In this document: piece after piece, positions 1 through 8,751 of the stretch
How the letters are laid out: each line of letters opens with the position of its first letter
Position numbering within the stretch: the stretch's first letter is position 1
Notes under the pieces: model-generated
What the model was told of the DNA's origin: nothing
What the model saw: only the letters and a program-made list of their open reading frames with translations
Database searches by the model: none
Assembly: GCA_900088475.1 (NCBI GenBank)
Contig: FLMG01004229.1
Coordinates: forward strand, 1 to 16,340
Reading direction: 5' to 3'
From: Hyphochytrium catenoides
Taxonomy: Eukaryota; Sar; Hyphochytriomycetes; Hyphochytriales; Hyphochytriaceae
DNA length: 16,340 bases
Made by a program: the position numbers and the translations under genes

Positions 1-3000
1 TACCTTCTCCTCTACCTCTGTTGCATCCTGGAAGGCAAAGATTTGATTTTGAGGATCCGAGGCAACCACCTTCGGCAGAGCGGTAGGCATTAGTTGCGAA
101 AGAAGGATCTTCACTTAGTTCTAAGCCCTTTCTGAATGGCCTCACCTCCGCTCCTTTGGGAGAAGAGCAACTATGAGTGATTTCAATACTCTCTTCCTGC
201 CCCTCAGTCCCAGCCACTTGATTCGTGTCGTCGTCTCTATTTGCTGGATGTGCTTGCTCTCTCCCTGAACGGGAAGTGGCAACACAATGTAAGCTCTACC
301 GAGCAAGAAAGTAGGACAAAAGCATGGGGGCCAGGAGCTAGTTACCATCTTCTCCTTCAATGGGAGGCACAGAAGACCCTCTGCTTTGATTAGCGTCCGA
401 TGTCCTTTCCGTAACGCTTTTCGGTATAGTATCCAAGCTTTCTTCAACTTTTTCCTCCAAATTTATCGCTAGGCACCTCTTCAGCTCCATCTCCATGTTA
501 GGGTAACTCTTCCTAGCGCGCAGGCCTCCCAGCTGCACCAAAATTAAGGGAAAACGCTCTCAGTAACCAAAGACTCCCATATCGTGAAGGCACTATGTAT
601 TAGTCCAAGATGGGGCTCTTCGTTATGTCTCCCTCATATTGAAAAACAGGGGCTTATGACAAGATAAAATAAATTCACCTACATTTAACAGCTTAGCCAG
701 CTGTGACTTTCTCTCCGAAGACAAAAGGACCTCCTGGGTTTGATCCCTTTGTTGAGCACTGACCGGCAAGAAATGACTTGCCAGGGCCTTCGCGAAGAAC
801 TGTTCCACATTTACTGCGGCTAGAGCCTCATTAGCAAAGTTTATCGCCTCCTCTATAGGAGAGAGTGAGGGAACTATAGATATAGGGTCTTTAGGGACGT
901 TGGGGGCATATTCCGGGTTGGTACTCGTGGTCTGAGCTGGGCTGTCAAACTCTGCGAACTCTGTCCCTTCAAAGTCTCCAAACTCATCTGCTTCTCCACC
1001 CTGTTCAAAGTCGCCAAAGTCCTGTTCTGTGGCTTCTACCTTGGGGAGGACGCTAGATGACTCTTTCCTCGCTTCTTTGTCCGGAAGCGGTGCTGAAATC
1101 TCCGTTATATTGGTCCCATCGCCGGTCACTACAGCGAACTCACCAAAATCGACTTCTCCGAACTCACCAAACTCTTCCATCACTTCCACTGGCCCTCCTG
1201 CTGCACCTCGACTTTCTACGTCGACAGCCAAGTTATTCGCTAGTCCTTGACCTTCTTCTTGACTAGTAGCATGACCCGAGAAGTCACCAAAGTCTTCGAA
1301 ATTTTGATCGTCGTCTACCATACACACAACTCCTTGTTGAGAACCATCAATCAGTGGACTGTGGCTCCCCTCTTGCTTTCTTTGGGACGCACCAAAAGCA
1401 GTTCCCGAAGGCAGAGACTGAACCTCTCCCCTTTCGGTGCTAGAGCCCTTGGCAGGAGAGGTGATATTCGCATCGAGAGCAATGCCGCTCGTCAGTTCCG
1501 CTGCCCCTCTCTCATGATTTGGATTGAGTGACTGAGAGACGGGACTGTCCTCGACGTGCCCAAAGTCGCCGAAGTCGTCAAGCTCCATCTCCTCAGCGGG
1601 TACCTCTGTCTTCTCTTTTCTATCATTAACAGCCAAGAGGTCATGAATCCCTTCAATATTTGAAGCGTTTGGCTCTTGCCCCTCTGGTCCTTCCTTGTTT
1701 TCGATGCTAGAGCCGTTGGCAGGAGGGGTGACATTCGCATCGAGAGCAATGCCGCTCGTCAGTTCCGCTGCCCCTCTCTCATAGTTTGGATTGGGTGACG
1801 GAGAGATGGGACTGTCCTCAACGTGCCCAAAGTCGCCGAAGTCGTCATGCTCCATCTCCGCAGCGGGTACCTCTGTCTTCTCTTTTCTATCATTAGCACC
1901 CAAGAGGTCATGAGTCCCTTCAATGTTTAAAGGGTTTGGCTCTTGCCCCTCTGTTTCTTCCTTGCGTTCGATGCTAGATCCCTTGGCAGGAGAGGCGAGA
2001 TTCGCATCGAGAGTAATGCCGCTCGTCAGTTCCGCTGCCCCTCTCTCATAATATGGATTGGGTGACGGAGAGTCGGGACTCTCCTCGACGTGCCCAAAGT
2101 CGCCGAAGTCGTCATGCTCCATCTCCTCAGCGGGTACCTCTGTCTTCTCTTCTCTATCATTAGCAGCCAAGAGGACATGAGTTTCTTCAATATTTAGAGC
2201 GTTTGGCTCTTGCTCCTCTGTTCCTTCATCGCACTGTAGCTCGTCCACGTCTCCCAGTTCCTGCACCCTTGTGTCTACGGCCAATGAGATACCGCCACAA
2301 CCCACAATGTCTGCGTCCGCTGGGTCTGCATACTCCCCGGTCACTTCGACTTGTTCACCCATTATCTCGCGGGTATCATGTCTCAATCCAGCTTCCTCTT
2401 CCTTGATAGACATACTTGGCTCCACCTCTAGTGCTTCTGAAGTATTAGGTGTCTCTGCGGGTTGTTCAACGGGCTGTTCTTCTCTGCCCAACTGGCACTT
2501 GTCGACACTGCCGTCCTCTAGTTCATCCTCACGACTCTTCGGCAGCTCCACAGCCCCATCACACTCCGACTGTAACTCCTCATCTGTTTGCTTAAAAAAA
2601 GGCGAATGCCCGTTCCTCGTTACATGGACGTGCTCCTCCCATGGCCCACTGGCGGTAGAGTTCTCTTCCAAGGACCGAATATCACCAGTGCCTCTGATCT
2701 CTTTTCCAGACTGAGTTGTCTCTCCTGCCAAGCAGCTCTCCGTGGTCCCCAGCTCGAAGGCTTCGTTTTCGGGCCTCCCTCCTTTAGCTTCTGCTGGTAG
2801 AGTTACTGTCCTGGGCCCGTCACATGCTTCACTAGCAGAACGTTCGGCCGCCGCAGTTAATTTTCCCGTCATCTCTGTAGCACATTCTGTTCTCTCCTCG
2901 GGAGCCTCAGCTAAATAATCACTCTGTGGCTGTAGCGCACTGGAAATGTATCCTTTTTGCCCTGTTACCTCTACTTCTACAGCTGTTTCGACCTTCTCCA

Positions 3001-3757
3001 TCCCTTCCTCCTCGGGTTCTCCTCCCACTTGGACCAAAGGCTTCATCTTCTCTCCAACCGAAAGGGAAGAAGCAGATGTGTCGCGTTGAGAGATTGAAGG
3101 CGTGAAGAAGGGAGGAGAAGAAGCCATCACGCTAGAGATCGTAGCCTCCAGAGAATGATTGCTCTCGGTTTGATCAATCTCTTCGTCCTCCAACTGTGCC
3201 TCGTCCCTATCCGCATTAGGCACGGCGGTATGTTCAAAGTTTGGCCGCTCGCCTTCGTCTGTTTTCTCCGCTAAGGATTCCTCAGTTATCACCGCCAGCT
3301 TCTTCGTAGTGTACTCTTTCCTGGGAGAAGGGGAAGAGACATAGGCGTCCATTTCAGTGCCATCTATAGAGCCAAGCTCTTGCTCTCCTAGAGGTGAGTC
3401 AGGCCTGTCGGAACTTGGAGAGGAATATTCTTGCCATGCGGTCGAATGTGACATAGGAGATAGGGATGTAGTCCACGCCCTTCCTATTGCTTCTTCCTCC
3501 TCTGTCTCTGCTTCACTAGTAGGAGAAATAATAGCCTCACCGGCAATCTCCTTGCTATTGAAATGAGGCGAACCAGGGATGGAGCATGGCAAAGACCGTG
3601 GGTCTGCTGCCGCTGGAGAAATCTGTTGTACCGTGCCATTCCCTTGCTTCACCGCTCTATCTAAAACATGAGCACTCGGGGAGTGGATAGGCGGAGATGG
3701 GCTCTCTGGAGCAACGCCCTCTTGGATGCTGCTTCCTCCAGGAGGTGAAGGCTCCAT
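1..3757 (-). CDS. Aftiphilin-like acidic clathrin/AP-1 accessory protein, probably partial at its C-terminus
   Basis: Probable accessory protein of clathrin/AP-1 vesicle trafficking. Exon 1 (679-3757) is open for 1026 codons; the start is the first in-frame ATG (3757), with an in-frame stop upstream. Inferred exons 568-632, 346-532, 146-264 and 1-27 all keep phase (donor of exon 1 reads AG|gtgaat). The protein is rich in Glu, Asp, Ser and Pro. It carries three 89-residue repeats (about 517-776) and eight FG(D/E)F motifs, near residues 551, 640, 729, 823, 863, 871, 914 and 926. Aftiphilin uses such acidic FGDF motifs to bind the gamma-adaptin ear. After splicing, a WESL segment (about 1045-1048) is followed by LKRCLAINLE, resembling the W and CSLGI-like positions of the aftiphilin clathrin-binding region; this alignment is from memory and loose. 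A long intronless exon is unlike the neighbouring genes. Alternative end: if the 146|145 donor is not used, translation stops at 12-14. Family call moderate; gene itself nearly certain. Confidence 0.72.
1430..2209 (-). repeat. Three tandem in-frame 267-bp (89-codon) coding repeats
   Basis: The same marker sequence, gtttggctcttgc or close to it, recurs at 2201, 1934 and 1667, exactly 267 bp apart, so each unit is 89 codons and keeps frame. Units cover about 1943-2209, 1676-1942 and 1430-1675, the last slightly short. Each encodes an EPN start, a KTEVPAEEME block, DDFGDFGHVE, a Ser/Pro linker and ERGAAELTSG. Each repeat therefore adds one FGDF adaptor-binding motif. Copies differ by scattered substitutions, so the duplication is recent but not identical. 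Confidence 0.95.
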
Positions 3758-4271
3758 GCCTCTATCGCGAAGGCGTGACAACCGTGGAAGGCAATGGACA
3801 ACTTAGCCAGATGGAAAGAGCAGAAAGCCTTTCTTAGTGTTCATTGTCCTGCCCTATATTTGCGCTTACTTGTGTCCCCAGTCTCCGTAGTCTCATCTCA
3901 GCCTCAACTTCTAATGTCCCGCGGATGTGCAGCCCCATCGTGGCCTCTAGTGTCTGCAGCCCTGATGATCTTTCATCATCGCCGAGGGCCTCCACTCCTC
4001 CGCAGGCTTGAGCAACAATGATCGATCAGCACACAAATGGATGTTGGTTCTGATCTACAAGAAGCCCTTAACCCTTCTCATTCTGAATAGAGGAGCATAT
4101 AAAAATCACTAGGGAATATTTCCTTTTTCCAAATTGTTAGCTCTAAGTCTACAGGAGTAGGTCTTTGTTCTTTTCCGCATTAAATAGATTATAGAACAAT
4201 TGTAAGGATGATATTCACAATATATAAGGTTGCTATCATAAATGATGGCTTGTGGAAGCATGTCTGATTCG
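3758..4271. other. Intergenic region upstream of the acidic-protein gene
   Basis: No recognisable gene. Open frames of 75 codons (3794-4021, plus) and 62 codons (4189-4377, minus) show no family signature. The stretch 4100-4260 is AT-rich. On the minus strand, a pyrimidine-rich tract ending in AG lies about 60-70 bases upstream of the ATG at 3757 and could be a leader splice acceptor, but this is weak. Confidence 0.5.
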
Positions 4272-4463
4272 TTATCTGATGAGCTTCAATAGTCTGGTGT
4301 CTGGACCAATGCCAACACAAGCTTGAAGCTTCAATCTCCCAACATCGGTCCTGTGGCAGCGGGCAGAGAAGAGCCAAGAGCAGACCAAGGCCCGTGCTCC
4401 TCTTGAGATATATTCTTACAAGCCGAGAGTAGCGGCAAGGGCAAGAGACGTGGAATTGGCCAT
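4272..4463 (-). CDS. Candidate tiny two-exon gene (40 residues), unidentified
   Basis: I do not recognise this product. Exon 1 (4420-4463) starts with ATG and reads MANSTSLALAATLG before a good donor (gtaaga). A 69-nt intron ends in a pyrimidine-rich tract and cacag. Exon 2 (4272-4350) continues in phase through VGRLKLQACVGIGPDTRLL to a TAA. The small hydrophobic N-terminus is not a convincing signal peptide because it lacks basic residues. What supports it is only the splice-site quality and phase match. It may be a chance ORF or an exon pair of a non-coding transcript. Confidence 0.22.
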
Positions 4464-5117
4464 AATGCTCTTCTAGAGCAGTAGCTGGAAGAACGAGCCA
4501 CGCTGCGAATACCGGGTTAGCGTGACAGTGGAGCTGTTACAGGTCCAGGAACTGGGTGCTTGAAGAAGCTTGGCCTTTTTTAAAAAAAAATGGAATTGAC
4601 TATTTTTGAATGTATGAACTTTTGTTAAGAACAGCCAGCTAAAGACATAAATACCCTACGTAGCTATTGCTCCCTTCAGATAACCGTCCAGCTGAAGTGG
4701 TGAACGATCAGGCATTCAGAAGGCAAGCCAGAGCCGGTCCACGGACATGCCATGCCACTCCCACAACGTAGCGTGCTTCGTCGTTGTCGTCCTTTAGTTG
4801 CACACTTACTCTGGACTTGGTCCCAACCTATCCTCTTCCCTTTCTTGTACTCAGCACCTCGCGTCCACGTAGATAGTTATAATGAAGAAGGAGAGTCGGA
4901 CGGAGTTATAGATATCTTGTCACTCTCTCTTGTAGTTCTCCTCTCGGGGCAGCTGGCGGCACCAGCGAGATAGGCCTGACTTATAGGCCAACTGTAGCGC
5001 TAACGGCAGTTGCCCTCGGCTACCTCTAGGGCAGGTAGGGACTCATGATAGTGAGCCTCACTCTCTAACCATAGACAGGAGTGTTGCTGGCTTGGTAAAG
5101 AAAGGTCTAGCTGGCCA
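4464..5117. other. Intergenic region, no supported gene
   Basis: Between the tiny candidate and MED21. It holds an AT-rich spot with a T6 run followed by an A9 run around 4574-4590, and a 73-codon plus-strand frame (4752-4973) without family features. A minus-strand segment near 4800-4870 has a donor-like gtaagt end but no convincing partner exon. I see nothing else. Confidence 0.45.
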
Positions 5118-5753
5118 TCAAGAGCGGAATGCCAAATGATCGTCCGCTACTCTCCGCAGCGTATCTCTCACTTGATTCCGCCAATGCTCTGAGGGAGAGT
5201 CAGAAGTTTGAAATTGTCAGGGATGAGTATCATCAGTCTGTATGACCTGTTCGGCTTACCAGCTTCGTGGATGGCCTCCTGAAGCTTGGTATGCGCCGTC
5301 TCAGACTCCTTCTGGAGCCCAGCAAGCTCATGTAACTGAGCGCTGCAGGCGAGGCTTAGCTTAGGGCGAGTTTACGAGCAACTGATACTGCTTATAACTT
5401 ACGATTCTGACTTCGAGATGCCTGGAAGCTGATCTATCAACTTATCGATAGTCTTGGAGGTCTGAATGACGTCATTTGCCAGCTTTTTTATCTGCAGAGC
5501 AACATGGATGGTCAACAGCACGCATTCGGTCTTGCGGCCTTTATGGTCTTACCTTCTCTGCACGTTCTTCGTTTCCGTTTTCTGGTTCATTCACCGGCAG
5601 AAGTCTCAGACCATCAAACATGCTCAATGCTAGCTTGTCTACCAAGTCTTGCAGCTCGGTAACTTTGTCGAGGTGCTGGACTTGATTTGTTTCTTCCACC
5701 TTGCTTTCCGCTTCCTTTGCGCTCTGTTCCGTTGAAGGATCGTTGGGCTCCAT
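5118..5753 (-). CDS. MED21: Mediator complex subunit 21 (MED21/Srb7)
   Basis: MED21 is a small helical subunit of Mediator, which links transcription factors to RNA polymerase II in the nucleus. Four exons fit in phase: 5553-5753, 5403-5491, 5260-5342 and 5118-5188, giving 147 residues against about 144 in human. The core LDKVTELQDLVDKLALSM (about residues 28-45) matches the N-terminal MED21 motif (LTQLQDAVNSLA in human). Exon 2 carries KTIDKLIDQLPG, matching the family's DIDxLIDSLP block, and exons 3-4 encode a charged coiled coil (LHELAGLQKESETAHTKL). The first roughly 27 residues are an acidic/polar extension absent from the human protein. The ATG at 5753 is preceded in frame by TAG. The next minus-strand exons end about 110 bases upstream, so intergenic space is very small. 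Identification rests on motifs and length; fairly sure. Confidence 0.8.
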
Positions 5754-5861
5754 CTATCCTACCTTCAGTCGCCCAAGCTCGATATCTGATCTTCACGGTC
5801 TCATGCTGAGTTCCAGGGATGGGGAAGCAAAGATGTTCAAGAAAGATTCAGCTCCCCTCTC

Positions 5862-6728
5862 TCAGTACACTTCGGGATTGTCTGCGATCTTCAAGCCTCC
5901 GATGTCACAGGTTTCGGTCTCCAGGCTTCTTAGCAAGGTTAGTATGAACTCTACCAGCGCCTGCGAGCACCTAGTATAGAAGCCCTCGTGGAGTGGTCAC
6001 AAGCGAATGGTGGTTGCATGCTTCTTCTATGTACAGGCTCTAACCTGCTTGAAGTGAGCCATGATCAGAGCTCCAGATCTCCAGATCTGTCGAGTTCTTG
6101 GAGCTGTTTGTCGCTTGTCTTCATCAGCATGTCTCCCAAGTCTCCCGACATACAAACCACAGAAGCGAAAAATCAATAAGAGATCATTTCTATGGGGTCA
6201 TTTATGATTACCTCTGGATAGATATTTTCAGAACAGTTCTGCGGTTAGCAGCACCTGTACTGGCTCCTTCTGGCTCTTCCCTACACTGCGACAGTCCGTC
6301 ATTATTATGCGCCGCACCTCTTGCAGCTGCTTCCTTGTCCATGTGCCACATAAGCCATTTGTCTGCATAATCTCTGGTAAAGAGGAACCTACACCGCACT
6401 CATCACAGGATGATCTGCATGAAGAACGCAGGAATAAAAGCGGGGACGGGGAGGGGATCCTTTCTCTACTATCCGTAGTTTAAACCACCCCGCCACTAGC
6501 TATTGCTCGGGGATCTTTGCTTTGGAACGGCGTTCGCCGGTAGCTATTGCCAAAGGCTCTTACTACTTGTACAAGAGTGAGAGAAAGGGTTCCATTATTA
6601 GACAATAAGAAGAATGCACTTTGAGTAAATGATGGGCCAAGGAGGAGGAGACCTACTAGGAGGCTCGGATCCTGCCGGCTCTTCTGTTCATGCTCCCACT
6701 CAACCTTCCACTTCTCGGCGGCGTGCAT
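5862..6728 (-). CDS. Unidentified multi-exon gene(s); exon structure only partly resolved
   Basis: I do not recognise the product. The best-supported part is the last junction. An exon ending IMAHFKQ (donor CAG|gttaga at 6045) joins in phase to exon 5862-5960, which reads ALVEFILTLLRSLETETCD and ends NPEVY then TGA. Upstream are exon-like segments. At 6373-6212 several frames are open and the 3' end is a donor (AG|gtaatc). Around 6565-6480 is VRAFGNSYRRTPF. At 6728 an ATG begins MHAAEKWKVEWEHEQKSRQD, with a donor near 6653-6657. I could not chain all of them in one frame, so this may be one gene, two short genes, or include non-coding transcript. Its presumed start lies only 85 bases from the divergent DysF-Vps62 start. 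Confidence 0.35.
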
Positions 6729-6813
6729 CCTGCGAACTGGCTATCTCACCTTGCCTTGCATACCTGTTACATTAGCGCATCAGGATCAATTTCATGCCTG
6801 AGACATCGCAACA

Positions 6814-8641
6814 ATGTCGCCAAGAAATCTACTCTTGCAGCCTATGTAAGCTCTTCGGTGACGCGAAAGCCTCATTCGCTACTAAGAACTAATTGTTCGT
6901 CTGACGTGATCAGTAGCCTAGCTGTCGAGACGGAGACTGCTATTAGGGATAAAGTGTTATGGGAAATCCAATCGCGATTGGCGCCCTGCCTGCCTTTCAG
7001 GCACCACAAGGCAAGTCCATCTACAATACTACAGAGACTTCTCCCTAAAACATCAGTATTAACGGGCCTTGTGACTTCTGTAGTGGTCATTGCCAGAGGG
7101 AGTCGATGTCAAACGCAAAGAATGGGTTCAACCCAGCATAGGTAATATCCTAATACCTAAGACACAGTCATGTCCTGAGGCTAAACAGAGGCTGCACAAG
7201 GCTTCGAATGGCTAGCAGGCCAATGGACGGTGGATAAGACCACTCCACACACTGACGACGAGGGCTGGCAGTACCTGAAGACTTTAAAGCGGTTGGAGCC
7301 TTGTGCTAAGGCCAGCCACGCCGCCCGCTACAGAAGACGACAATGGATCCGTGCAGAGGGGTACCCCTACCTCCAGGTATTGTGATTACTGGTTTAGACT
7401 GATTGCCAGTCTCGTTCCTAAGCAAAGGATGTGTTAGGGCCCACCGACCGGACTGATTGGAGTAGACGCATTGTCGAAGGAGCAGAGGCAGAAGATCGCT
7501 CAGCGGTATAGACCCGTCTTCTGGCTTCATAAGAAAGAAAATGTGAGCGATTGCGGTTCTAATAACTGATCCTCTGGACCTAACTCCAACCCCTTGCGAA
7601 GTATCGCCCCATTATCATTGAGGAGTATTTGCGAGAGTGCGAACTGTGGTGGAAAGGGAAAAAGCTCTTGGAGAAAGGCCAAGTCACGGTCTCAACGCTC
7701 GTGGAGCAAAAGGTCATGGATAACGATGTCCAGATTTCAGCCTCCAAGTGCATTATGACACAACAATTAGCAGTAATGCCAGAAAATAAGGATTGGCATC
7801 TCAAGTCTGCTGCTCATTCGGTAAGTAGCAATCAGCGAGCATTTCACTTACCGGAGAAGAAACTAATCGTAGCTCTAGGGAACCCCGGTCGAGCGACTCG
7901 CGGACGCCATAATCTATGCCCACATACGGGACGATGAGATCGACGGAAAACCAATATTTTCTATCTACTATTCCACCTTCTTCGCTTACAATGGCTCTTA
8001 CCTGATTCCGGTAGATGAGAAGCTCAACTTTTTCACCTACCAGGGCAGTCATGAAGGTGATGTGGAGCACGTCGTGGTTTACGTCCTCAAGGAGACCGGA
8101 CAGATATATGGCGTCCGGTTTGGAGCTCATCGGGAACGGGACGGGACGGTGCGGCTCGGTCATCGCTTTGAAAGGAATGACGAAGGCCGCCCAATTGTCT
8201 ATGTCTCTAAATATGGGCATGCCGCTTACTACCGTCGCGGAGTGTAAGTCCTTACTTTCGGTTGCCTGTGGGACGGACTTAACTCTTTGTATGCTAAAAT
8301 GCTCCTTCTTGAATCACAGCCATCTCCGGGTGTACTTCATGGCCAATGATCTTTGTAGTCGTGGACACCTTTGGGATCCGCGGAGGGCACAGTATTTACC
8401 TGATCTTACAGAGCATGAGACCATCGAGCGGCTAGGTCTGCAATGGCTCTATTACAACGGCGCGTGGGGTACCAACTTTGAGGAGTACGGTCACTGCAGT
8501 GAGGAGGACCGGGCAGTGATCCACAGAATCAGGAGGACTGGAGGAACTCCCTGTGGTCCCCAATGTCAGGATTGGTGGCTGCACGAGGTGAAGACGTCAA
8601 GGGAATGGTGGAAGACCATCTTTCTACCAAACGCTCCGTAA
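6814..8641 (+). CDS. Dysferlin-domain / Vps62-domain fusion protein
   Basis: Eight exons give 476 residues: 6814-6845, 6914-7055, 7084-7141, 7189-7376, 7438-7542, 7602-7820, 7879-8243, 8320-8641. Residues about 20-132 form a DysF domain: VLWEIQSR, then LQRLLP followed by WSLPEG (DysFN pattern). Next come FEWLAGQWTVD and TDDEGWQY (100-106) and a basic YRRRQWIR (125-132), the classic DysFC ending. Residues about 155-476 match the Vps62 family: RYRPVFWLH, the GSHEGDVEHV motif (304-313; usual Trp replaced by Val), YVSKYGHAAYYRRG (357-369) and RVYFMANDLC followed by WDP. DysF domains occur in peroxins, TECPR1 and dysferlin; yeast Vps62 is linked to vacuolar sorting. A membrane-trafficking role is inference. 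The third exon could start at 7099 instead of 7084 (43-nt rather than 28-nt intron). The gene is convergent with DMC1, 110 bases apart. Confidence 0.82.
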
Positions 8642-8751
8642 TGTTCACAGGTATTGGTGTGGAATATCGTAGGCCTCTATGTCTTGACAGCAAACTCTGC
8701 CTTTACTTAATTTAGTCTTGAAGACTTACGGCCTATTGGGCAGAGAAACGT

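Noticed and set aside
623-678. End of the large acidic ORF at 623
   Set aside because: The last 19 codons of that frame are intronic: AG|gtgaat at 679 followed by an acceptor at 633 restores a conserved-looking C-terminus.
5862-5864. TGA as a sense codon (open frame continues past it)
   Set aside because: MED21 appears to end at TGA and the other genes use TAG or TAA normally; the downstream openness is short and may be chance.
6690-7145. Single 151-codon plus-strand ORF as an intact gene
   Set aside because: Only its middle (about 6914-7055) is in the DysF frame; flanking parts are better explained as introns or other frames.
7343-7376. ATGGATCCG as the start of the Vps62 gene
   Set aside because: The same exon in another frame gives DEGWQY and RRRQWIR, a DysF signature, and ends phase 0 for the Vps62 exon; the ATG frame does not fit without a weaker donor.
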